From Prosopocoilus inquinatus (lineage: Eukaryota > Arthropoda > Insecta > Coleoptera > Lucanidae), in the NCBI GenBank assembly GCA_036172665.1, contig CM069875.1:14154001-14218000 (forward strand): a stretch of DNA of 64,000 nt, read 5' to 3'. Positions within the stretch are counted from its first letter, which is position 1. Each line of letters opens with the position of its first letter. A program made the translations under genes and the position numbers. The notes beneath the pieces are model-generated. The model searched no databases. It saw only the letters and a program-made list of their open reading frames with translations, and was not told the DNA's origin. Positions 21,701 to 31,035 of this stretch are shown here, piece by piece.

Positions 21701-21992
21701 CTTATGTATTAAAATGGTATTAATCAATAAATTCAATAATGTTTATAATTTATACTTTCCTACAAAATCTAATATCTTGTCAAATATATAACTAAATTTA
21801 TTATCGAAACGAAACTTTTAAAATAGTGTCAAATTTATGTTATTAAAGTGACGTTCTATTCACGTGATTTATAAACGTCAAATTTTAAACAAAATTTTTA
21901 CAAAAAAATGACGTTTAAAACTGGTCATTCGACGTCCTTGACCAATTTTGACCAAATAATGACGTGATAAAAACGACTGCTTGCTGCTTGGG

Positions 21993-22190
21993 TTATGTCT
22001 TTTTATTATTCTATTTGATAGCATTTTTTCTCCTGATTGTAATGATATATCACATTTAATAGTTGATATTAATTTGAAGCTTAAATAATTCAGATTTTAT
22101 ATGAAAATTTTATTTAATATATAATTACAAGTTTTTGGTTCATTTTCTTATCTTTTTATTATTCTAGTCGATAGCATTTTTTCTAGTGAT
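21993..22190 (+). repeat. Dispersed repeat family X, copy 2, right part
   Basis: Continues the X copy interrupted at 18594 and contains parts of the same tandem unit seen at 5035-5342 (the 'tattctatttgatagcat' word occurs at 22010 and again near 22160). Confidence 0.75.
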
Positions 22191-22423
22191 TTTCGTGAAT
22201 ATAATACTTAATACCTTTTTTTCAAGTAAATTTAGAATATGACAAAAACACAGTTTCGTCATGTTTTTCTTAATAAGTAAATTTATTCCTAACCACTTTT
22301 TTTATTTGTTAAGTATTAGCAACTATTGTCGGAAGAGGAAAAATCAATAAATATTGGCTAAATAAAATTAGGTGGTAAATAAACAGCAGTATAAACATAT
22401 TAAATTACAAGAAGGAACGAATC

Positions 22424-22837
22424 AATTGTTAATTTTGGTTTCCATGACAACGAAAAAAAAAACTTTTTTATTTTTCAATCTAGAAAGCTATGAATCGCAT
22501 TTTTTGGATCTAATGCGATCAAGTGTTTCGAAAAAATCACTCCTTTGATGGTATTTTGATTTTTAACATTTTTACAGTATTTGAAATTTTCACCAGCTCT
22601 TAACTCATTTTTTTCGATAGAACCTCATATGTTTCTTAGCTTAGTTCAAGTGAACATTTTTTTCTGAGTACGCTGATACCAAATACGTCATATTTTCTTT
22701 GAAAGTCATTTGAAATAAAGGGAGTGTAAAATTTCAATAAAACATGCTCTGTTTTAAATTATTTTATAGCATAGCTTTCTAGATTGAAAAATAAAAAAGT
22801 TTTTTTTCGTTGTCATGGAAACCAAAATTAACAATTG
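22424..22837. mobile_element. Fold-back MITE
   Basis: Inverted arms of about 65 bp: CAATTGTTAATTTTGG at left, CCAAAATTAACAATTG at right, with poly-A/T and CAATCTAGAAAGCTAT next. The 280 bp centre is not coding. Confidence 0.75.
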
Positions 22838-24883
22838 ATACGTATTCGGACTCGTAATGCTCCGTAGATTTTAAATATGTAAAAATATATAGGGTGTTCC
22901 ATTTAAAATAAGAAAGTTGACATCACTTCCGGCGAAACCGGAAGTCCTATGACCACTATCAGTATGTAGAAAAATTCCATTTTTTGTTGAGTTTATCGTC
23001 TCCAAAATTCAGGTTAATCGATTAATAAATAAAGATTCTAGAAGGGTGAGCACATGGCGCGGGACACCCGGTATAGAACCAGAAAATCAAAATGTCAAAA
23101 ATGATTTTGTAAGCGCGAAATAAATCCTTGCGGAGATTATTTCGCAGTTTTGCTTTTATAAACGGCGTTGTCGACGGTCAGTTAAATGAATAGATATAGT
23201 AGACACATTGTCAATATCAAAATATAGCTGTATTTTACTTAAAAAGTTCGAAATGTCAAATGTCATTTCCTCCTAAATAACATGTACCGACGGTTTAAGG
23301 AAGCATTTATTTTATAATATGATGCCTTATAAACAGTTGTTTTTACAACTAATTGCTAATAAAATTCAATACATAGAATTTCAATAAACAAATTATCGGA
23401 TGTGGAAATTGCAACGCCGCAAGGTTCCGCATTCTGCCGAAAGTGCGACAACATGGCCGTGTGTCGTTTATAATTTTTAGGTTATCGAAATTCCTGATGA
23501 ATAAAAAGATTAATTCTTTAGACTCTTGGACGATGGAAGTTGCTTCAGGCGCGCAAGGACATTAATAATTTCTAAAATGAAATGGCAAATGGGTAAAGTT
23601 TCAGATTTGAAATTAAAACATATTTAGTATTTACAAGGCATTTTATTGTTTCCGTTTCAGATAGAATGAACTACGTTAAACCAAACATGAATAAACTGCT
23701 TGCGTTGAAACATCTGATGGTTAAAACAAAAAATCTAGTCCCATAAAGTTTTAAGTCTTAAACCATGACATTTAAAGTAACCTCATTATCAGCTAAGCGA
23801 ATGTTATTTAATTTTCAAACATAGGTTTATTTTATTCTGCTCGAGTTTGAGACTTGTTTGAATTGCACCATCGTAGTGACAAAACCAACTACTTTCAAAA
23901 TATGTAGTTTGTTGATTGAAGCGCGTTTCGAAATGTACTCTTACCATTTTAACACTAGTGTCATTTTGACAAGCCAAATAAAAATGCCCCAGTTGAGATG
24001 ATGCTGCACTTTAAAAAGCCATAATTCAAATGCGTTCGCCAGACAGCATGGGAAGGGGGGGAATCTTCAGGCGTTGATTCAATAGGGTGGTATTAAGTAA
24101 AAGTATGCATATGGTTTTTTTTTGTTACAGATCAACAATAACAGACTAAAAAGTACAAACAGTCTCAATACAGATTTTATAATTAAAACCAGCAAAATAT
24201 TCCATTGGAACATGCAATAAATGCTGATTTATGAATCTACGATTTTGACATCTTACTGTGTGTAGGCTTGTTGTGTAATACATAATGAACCCGATATCAT
24301 TGTAAAGCTTAAACAAAGACCTTAAACCTTAAATTCAGTCATAAAATATAAGGTGTTCCATTTAAACTAACCGAGTAAAATAAACCATCGGAGTTATAAA
24401 TCACTCTGTATAAAATAATAGGAATATGTTCGAGATGGAAATTGTTTTCTGTTGCATAAAGGTTATGTAATGTTACTGTAAAATTTAAATTCCGAATTTT
24501 AATAAACATCTAATTTGCAAAACATCAAATAATACCATTTTTTACATTGAAATGTCAATATCTCAAAAACTGTTAGGTTTAGGTACATAATATCCTTATA
24601 ATAAATTCATCCACTCTTAAAGACAAATCGAAGTAAACCATAATATACAGTATGTTCCATTAAAAAAAAAAACATAACTTTGGTCTGGCACAGCCACACG
24701 GAACACTGTATAATTGTAACTAATTTTAAATCATGCATCTATACCATAGGTAAGTAATAGCGAAAATAGATTTTAAAGATCTGCATTAATATGGGCGCTA
24801 TCTACCGAATAGGCATTATTGGCTCACCCTGTATATATCAAATTCTAATTTGTTTTCACTATTTCTAATAACGGTTGACGGTT
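22838..24883. other. Gene-free stretch with mariner-type MITE debris
   Basis: 22889-23073 has ends resembling an imperfect inverted repeat (AGGGTGTTCC...GGGACACCCGG). 24350-24835 holds further 'ggtgttccattta' and 'caccctgtatat' end motifs of Tc1/mariner-like debris. No gene recognised between them. Confidence 0.45.
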
Positions 24884-24937
24884 GAAAAAGAGGTTGATGG
24901 GAAATTACCATTCCTAGATGCCTTGATTATTAGAAAG
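24884..24937 (+). pseudogene. Penelope-like element RT remnant (18 codons)
   Basis: The frame reads EKEVDGKLPFLDALIIRK. The 'LPFLD..v.R' pattern is characteristic of the Penelope-like RT thumb region. Sequence following it (24938-24990) is repeated at 30755-30815, upstream of the hairpin motif at 30951, which ties that motif to Penelope-like elements. Too short for finer classification. Confidence 0.6.
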
Positions 24938-25009
24938 GTTTTTCTGACGGTTAATTTTAGGTATTTACTTATTAATTTATATTTGGTTGTTTCTTGAGGA
25001 TTTATACAA

Positions 25010-25313
25010 TCTTACGATTTTGGGGTTCGCAAATAATACTCGTCGACTTATTCTTAAGCCCTTTATTAAAACGCGACCGTTTTAGAAAACACGGGCAGAA
25101 TACACTAAAAATACTCTATAACACTAAGTTATAAATAAGAACTGCCCTCGCTCGACAATCCTCCTATTATATATGCAAGCCCACATACTCCAGAAACGTA
25201 TCGAGGCATTAAGGTACCTGCCAAAGAATTCTAGCCTTTCCAGACCCTCTAGGATTAAAAGGACGGAGGCACGCTGTCTGACCACCCTGACCACCCGGGC
25301 TCACGGCGTAACA
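25010..25313 (-). repeat. 3' LTR of element C (304 bp)
   Basis: Matches 30246-30613 except for a deletion of about 73 bp after ATAAATAA, and a 9 bp duplication (ACCACCCTG) near 25280. The outer end reads TCTTACG instead of TGTTACG. Confidence 0.88.
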
Positions 25314-28300
25314 ATAATATATGTATATATTTTATTTAGTACGGAGCCAAACGGTCGATGTGGACCACTTTCATTTTTCCAAGGGGTAGTTGTTGTATCC
25401 TGTACACCAAATTGTTGATCTTCTTAATTATTTTATAGGGTCCTTCCCAAGAGGCCAGTAGTTTTGGAGAGAGTCCGGGAGTCCTCCTAGGATTGTAGAG
25501 CCACACCTGATTCCCTTCTTGAAATTCTGTTTCATTGGCTCGTCGATCGTAGCGAGTCTTCATTTTGTCGGTCGCCAAGTTGATATTACGTCGCAAGTAC
25601 TCGTGAGTGCGAGTTAAACGGCGTTCCAGCTCTTGCGAGTACTCACTTAATTGCAGTCGAGTCTCTGGTAGCCCAAATTTTAGGTGACAAGGCAAACGCA
25701 TTTCCCTTCCAAACAAAACACTGTACGGTGTTCGTTTAGTTGTGTCGTGCTCTGCAGAACGGCTAGCCATCAAAAAAAGAGGAAGATGTTCATCCCAATC
25801 TCGTTGGTTTTTTGAAACAACTTTGGCCAGATGTCTTTCCAGAGTCCTATTGAACCGTTCTACCATTCCATCTGATTGCGGATGCAAAGGAGTTGTTCGC
25901 GTTTTAAAAATACCCAGTAACCGAGTCAATTCTTAGAAAATATGTCCCTCAAAGTTCCTGCCTTGATCGGAATGGATCTCCATGGGTACTCCAAACCTTG
26001 TTATCCAATTTTCTATCAAGGCATTCGCAACCGTTGCGGACTCTGGATTTGGCAAAGCGTAACCTTCTGGCCATTTGGAAAAATAATCTGTCACTACCAT
26101 GATGCATTTGTTTCCACGGTTGGTTTCTGGAAATGGCCCGGCTATATCAATGGCAATCCGCTCGAATGGGGCACCAACGTTGTAAGGCTGTAATCTGCCG
26201 CGAGTCTTTTTCGCAGGTCCGGATTCTGCAGCGCAAGTTGTGCATCTGGCACATCAGTTTTCTACATCAGTTCTCCATTTCGCCCAGTAGAACCTTTCTC
26301 GCACTTTCGACAATGTCTTATTGATGCCCAAATGTCCACCGGTTGGCCCACCATGAATTTCTTCTAGGATCTCAGCGACTCTTACCCTTGGAAGTACTAA
26401 TTGGTCTTTCACCTCACTCCCATCAGGTGATTCCCATTTTCTGATTACCAAACCATCCTTCAAGTCCAGAGAATTCCATTGTGCCCAGTATGTTTTGAAC
26501 ACTGGATTCTTTTCTGATATTTCTGCCCAGGTTGGACGTCGATCCCTCTCCTTCCATTCGATTATGGCTCTTATTTCAGGATCTTCTCCTTGCTCCTTCT
26601 TGATAGTCTCCGGTTGCCATTTGTCTACTACAATACCGGTCCTTCTGATGGGAATTATCCCTTCCCTGTCTCCTGCCTTTGAGCAGTGCCGACAATCCTC
26701 AGAACAAGGTCTTCTAGAAAGCGCGTCTGCGTTGTTATGGACACGACTTGGACGGTGCTCAATTGTAAAGTCGTACTCCTGTAATCTCTCTATCCATCTG
26801 GCGAGCTGGCCTTCTATGTTCTTAAACTGAAGCAACCATTTCAATGCTGCATGGTCTGTGCGAAGATGGAACTGTTGACCATAAAGATACTTGTGAAAAT
26901 GCTCAGTCGTTTTCACTACAGCAAGAAGCTCCTTCCTGGTTACACAGTAGTTCCTCTCGGCTTTCGACAAAACTTTACTGAAGTAACCAATAACACGCTC
27001 TTGTCCACTTGTACTTGCGACAGTACGCCCCCAATTCCGTAGTTGCTAGCATCGCTATCGATGATGAACTTTCCCTCAGATTTTGGATAAGACAATATCG
27101 GAGCGGTCACTAAAAGATCCTTTAGGTTGACAAAAGCTTCTTGACAGTTTTCACTCCAGACAAATGTGGTCTTTTCTTCGATCAGTGCATGTAGGGGTTT
27201 TGCTGCCTTTTTCAAAGTCCTTAACAAATCGTCTGTAATATGTGCAAAGTCCCAAAAAACTTCGTAATTCATGCACATATCTCGGTGGTGGCCAGATCTT
27301 AACGGCTGAGATCTTGTCTGGGTCTGTCGCGACTCCAGCTTCAGAAATGACATGTCCGAGGTATTTTACTTCCTTCTGAAAGAACTTGCATTTGGCCGGA
27401 TTCAATTTCAGCTTCGCCTCTTCAATCCGTTCGAAGACGTTCTTCAAATTCGCAAGGTGTTCTTTGAAAGTCCTTCCGACGACAATTACGTCATCTAAGT
27501 AAACGAGGTAAATCTTCCAGCCAAGTCCACGCAATACCAATTCCATGAATCGCTCAAAAGTGGCTGGGGCGTTGCATAACCCAAAAGGCATCACTTTAAA
27601 CTGCCATAGGTCATTACCCGCAATGAAAGCCGTCTTTTCCTTATCTTCGGGATGCATTCCAACTTGCTAATAGCACTCTTCAAGTCTAGAGTCGAGAACC
27701 ATTTCGCACCGGATAACTATCCTTTTTCGTCACTTCATTCAATCGCCTGTAGTCCACACAAAAACGCGTGCTGCCATCCTTCTTAGTCACAAGTACAACA
27801 GGAGATGCCCATGGACTTTCCGATGGTTCAATAACTCATTGGTCCTGCATCTTCTTGATTAACTTATCAGCGTCTTCTCTCTTCGCCAATGGCAGTCTTC
27901 GTGCGGGTTGACGAATTGGATTTGAATCGCCAGTGTTGATTCTGTGCTGCACAATGTCCGTCCGGGTTAAGTCATCCTCGGTATAGGCGAAGATTCCCTT
28001 GAATTGTCGAAGCAGTCCACCTACGTCTGCGGCTTCCTTGGGTGTTAACAATGTTGTTGTATCTTTCAGCAATTTTTCTAGTGGTAGTAGTAAAATGCCA
28101 GACTGATGCCGAGCGGATGCATCGTTTGCTTGAATATGGTTTATAGAAGATAGGCTTCACATTTGCTCACCACTGTTCCGCTGGGTATGGTAACTGCGTA
28201 GCTGTTGACATTTGCAAGACGAATAGGAATTGTTTCTGGAATCTTCACCAGTGTCCCAGTCAGTAAAATTCCTTTCTTAGCGCCGCTGATCTCGGTTGGC

Positions 28301-28800
28301 TCTATGATTCCGGCAGGATAGCCATCAAGACTGCCTTCTAACTTTGCCAGAATCAACTTATCGGTTAAGGCTGGAATGTTCACACACTCTTCCAGTTTAA
28401 CCTTTAGCACTGTTGGTAAATTTCCAGGAACGTGAAGAGGTATTTCTTCAGACCCAATTCGTAGCACTTTATCTTTCAAATCTACAACTAAACAGTTTTT
28501 CTTCATGAAGTCAATTCCAAGTATGAAACCATCAACAATGCCTGCCACTAACACTCTATGTCTAAATTTCATACTTCCAATTTTAATGTCAACTTCAGCT
28601 TCACCACAAACTGGAGTAACCTTGCCAGTAGCTGTTTGGATGTGGTATACTTTTCCATTATTCATTAGCTTCCACTTTGGTAAAAGATCTGTTCTTATGA
28701 TGGACACATTCGCTCCCGTATCAATCGTGAACTGGAAAGATCTTTTCCCAATCTGTCCATCTGTTATCAAACTGTTTTCATTGTTTCTTATTCTGGAAAT
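25314..28800 (-). pseudogene. Pol of element C: PR-RT-RH-IN with multiple lesions
   Basis: From 28770 down: aspartic protease (FTIDTGANVSIIRTD near 28730); RT N-terminus (28072-27700, with SPWASP, VTKKDG and FCVDYRRLN). A gap then removes about 13 codons, and a Trp position reads TAG. RT palm (MPFGLCNAPATF near 27590, YLDDVIV near 27500) follows. Two frameshifts lie near 27230 and 27000. RNase H (DSDASNYGIG near 27060, TDHAALKW near 26850, DALSRRP near 26715) and the integrase finger (HLGINK near 26310) follow, then a TGA where a Trp is expected (26254). The integrase core has D in DIAGP, D in HSDQG and E in VERFNRT (near 25865), with one TAA at about 25930. A GPY-type module (WEGPYKI) ends at 25336. 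Not functional as it stands. Confidence 0.92.
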
Positions 28801-28862
28801 AGAGACACTCCTGGGGCTATCCAGAGAATCAGTCAGCTTGCGCCCCTTCTTGCTGACTGGTT

Positions 28863-29597
28863 TTAGTTTAAAGACTCACTGTCGTCGTCTTGACACGCTC
28901 GTTTGCGCAGGCACTTGGAACTCAAATGACCTGCTTTACCATTGTTCCAACAGGTTAAAAATCGTCTGCTATTGTTCGTGGATTTTCTCTCTTCAAGGTG
29001 TTTCAGCCTTTCCAGGATTTCTGTTAAGGTACTCTCATTAGCAGCTTTCACCTCTCGTACGCGTACCAAAGTTCTGGAGGCTTGCTTGGCTGCCTCGAAT
29101 TCTAATGCACGGGCCAGTACATCAGTGCATTTAGAGAAGTTACCCAAATGCAATACTTGCTGCGTTTCTTGGTCTTTAACGCCGTCGATGAATGCCAAGC
29201 GATGAAAAACTGGTTCGGGCAAGAAATCTCCATACGCCATGCGTACCACTCTTTCAATGTCCAGTTCAAAATCTTGGAGTGACTCACCATTTTTCTGGGT
29301 ACGTGTTTTTAATTGAATGGTATGGAGTTGCTTCATGTGTGCATCACCAAAACGCATTTCCAAATTCTCCACCAGTTGATCAAAATTGTTTTGGACTTCC
29401 TCAGGAATGGACTGTAAGGCATTCGATGCTGGACCTCGCAGAGCCAAAACGAGTGCTGCAGCTTTGTCACAGTTATTCCACCCATTCGCATCAGCAGCAA
29501 TTTTGAACTGCCGGATGAAAGTAGACCACGGTAAGTCGCCTTCAAATTTCGGCGGTTTCAGTTTCTGACTTGACAACTCGGCTGATGGTACGACCAA
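28863..29597 (-). CDS. gag: Gag capsid and zinc-knuckle part, element C
   Basis: A 244-residue frame. LKPPKFEGDLPWSTFIRQF and CDKAAALVLALRGPASNALQ are typical of the capsid of this gypsy group. Near the C-terminus a degenerate knuckle reads CWNNGKAGHLSSKC, with the second Cys replaced by Asn. It overlaps the SAP-containing frame (29542-30243) by 56 bp in a different frame, so a frameshift, programmed or mutational, separates the two Gag halves. Confidence 0.85.
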   Translation of the reverse strand: MVVPSAELSSQKLKPPKFEGDLPWSTFIRQFKIAADANGWNNCDKAAALVLALRGPASNALQSIPEEVQNNFDQLVENLEMRFGDAHMKQLHTIQLKTRTQKNGESLQDFELDIERVVRMAYGDFLPEPVFHRLAFIDGVKDQETQQVLHLGNFSKCTDVLARALEFEAAKQASRTLVRVREVKAANESTLTEILERLKHLEERKSTNNSRRFLTCWNNGKAGHLSSKCLRKRACQDDDSESLN

Positions 29598-30243
29598 GCT
29601 CCACTTTATGCAGTTGTTTAGCTAAAACTTCTAGTTTATCCTGGAACTGAATTTTTATTCCACCAAATTTCTCGTCAAGTTTATCGTCGTACTCAAATTT
29701 TATGTCCTTAATTGCACTATCAAATTTATCTTGTACACGTTCAATTTTCTCGTCACATTCGGTTTTAAGATCTTCGATTTTTTCATCGATTTGCATCTTC
29801 ATGTTTTCTATATTCAGATCCGTTTTTAAACTGTAAGTTTCCATTTTTATTTCCAAACTTTCCATTTGCTTTCTCACTTCTTGCGTTTGCTCTTTTATAT
29901 TTTCTTTCATTTTTTGCATTTCGAAGTTCATATTTTTATTATCTTTTTCTATCTTTTCATCTACTTTTTCCATTTTTTCATCCACTTTTTCCATTTTTCC
30001 ATCCACTTTTTCCATTTTTTCCTTCATTTCTATCAGCAGGGCTGCCGTATTTTCAATTTTGAATTCAAACGTTTCCGGGTCCTTTCCTTCATCTACAAGA
30101 GCTTGTTTCAGCCGTTCTTGTAAGACGGTTTTCTTACCAGAATTTTCTAGACCCCTTTCGTCTAATTCCTCACGCAGCTCTCTGACCTTTAATTCCACAA
30201 GCTTCATTTTTGTTCTTTTTTTAATCCCCGCTTCTGACACCAA
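29542..30243 (-). CDS. Gag N-terminal SAP-domain coiled-coil protein, element C
   Basis: 233 residues, starting right after the LTR and primer site. Residues 12-47 fit the SAP motif (LKVRELREELDERGLENSG..., then LQERLKQAL), a helix-extended-loop-helix fold known for DNA or chromatin binding. Residues 75-210 are a charged coiled coil with heptad-like MEKVD repeats. The frame then runs into the capsid frame at 29597. The expected role is Gag multimerisation plus nucleic-acid or nuclear targeting; this is inferred from the domain type. Confidence 0.8.
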   Translation of the reverse strand: MVSEAGIKKRTKMKLVELKVRELREELDERGLENSGKKTVLQERLKQALVDEGKDPETFEFKIENTAALLIEMKEKMEKVDGKMEKVDEKMEKVDEKIEKDNKNMNFEMQKMKENIKEQTQEVRKQMESLEIKMETYSLKTDLNIENMKMQIDEKIEDLKTECDEKIERVQDKFDSAIKDIKFEYDDKLDEKFGGIKIQFQDKLEVLAKQLHKVELGRTISRVVKSETETAEI

Positions 30244-30244
30244 T
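30224..30244 (-). promoter_or_regulatory. Primer-binding site of element C
   Basis: Minus strand TTGGTGTCAGAAGCGGGG directly after the LTR. This fits the 3' end of a leucine-type tRNA (…TGACACCA), different from A, B and F. Confidence 0.65.
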
Positions 30245-30245
30245 T

Positions 30246-30613
30246 TGTTACGATTTTGGGGTTCGCAAATAATACTCGTCGACTTATTCTTAAGCCCTTT
30301 ATTAAAACGCGACCGTTTTAGAAAACACGGGCAGAATACACTAAAAATACTCTATAACACTAAGTTATAAATAAATAACAAATCGCACTTCTATTACGTC
30401 GCCACTTATGGCTTCGTGATACCTCGCATTCTTCGCTTACTAGATAAGAACTGCCCTTGCTCGACAATCCTCCTATTATATAGGCAAGCCCACATACTCC
30501 AGAAACGTATCGAGGCATTAAGGTACCTGCCAAAGAATTCTAGCCTTTCCAGACCCTCTAAGATTAAAAGGACGGAGGCACGCTGTCTGACCACCCGGGC
30601 TCACGGCGTAACA
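30246..30613 (-). repeat. 5' LTR of element C (368 bp)
   Basis: On the minus strand it begins TGTTACGCCGTGAGC and ends CAAAATCGTAACA. It is the longer, apparently unshortened copy. Confidence 0.9.
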
Positions 30614-30639
30614 ATAATATATATTTTATTTTATTTTCA

Positions 30640-31035
30640 GGATGTTTAGGTATCAAATAACAGGGAATTTATACTTATTTATTCGTCAGAATAAAAACTC
30701 TTTTTCGGCTCTTTGGACTATTTATTTCCGTATTTCCGTGTTGTTTGGTTAGCTCTTATTTGGAAGGTTTTTCTGACGATTAATTTTAGATGTTTACATA
30801 TTAATTTATATTTACTTATATTTAGACATATATATATATATATATATATCTTTTAGTATGATTAGATTATTGTTAGTTTTTATATTTTTATGATTTTATT
30901 AGGATGATTAGGTTGTTTTTAGATCTTTTTAAGTGCTTTTAAGTTGGTAGCGTTCAGAAGATGGCAGCTCGGCTGCCGAAATACGTATTTACGGATATAA
31001 AATTATTGTGGGCGGAGATTAATTTCAATTAACAC
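30640..31035 (+). repeat. Penelope-like 3' region with hairpin motif
   Basis: Contains a (TA)n run (30829-30851), sequence shared with 24938-24990, and the CAGAAGA-GGCAGC/GCTGCC-GAAATACGTA motif at 30951-30994 followed by ATTGTGGGCGG. Related to 17066-17515. Confidence 0.6.

Larger units (their letters stand above)
18595..21992. mobile_element. TIR element carrying a gypsy gag, primer site and LTR start (F)
   Basis: The ends are inverted: CCCAAGCAGCAAGGTGTCG at left, and the reverse complement of the right end CCCAAGCAGCAAGCAGTCG; similarity continues through GTCGAATGACCAG about 65 bp in. Subterminal regions repeat the word TGACGT. Comparison with uninterrupted family X (5330-5350) shows only TT duplicated at the target. 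Inside are a gag frame, a primer-binding site and the start of an LTR, but no pol and no recognised transposase, so movement would need a helper. Confidence 0.78.
25010..30613 (-). mobile_element. Ty3/gypsy LTR retrotransposon C, both LTRs, inactivated
   Basis: Minus-strand element: 5' LTR 30246-30613, primer-binding site, gag, protease, RT, RNase H, integrase, 3' LTR 25010-25313. The LTRs share almost all sequence, but the left one lacks about 73 bp and carries a 9 bp duplication. Pol has frameshifts, nonsense codons and an RT deletion. It is inserted in Penelope-like debris, since similar flanks occur on both sides. Confidence 0.94.

Noticed and set aside
29866..30123. Phe/His-rich plus-strand frame
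   Set aside because: It is the antisense of the coiled-coil repeats of the Gag at 29542-30243.
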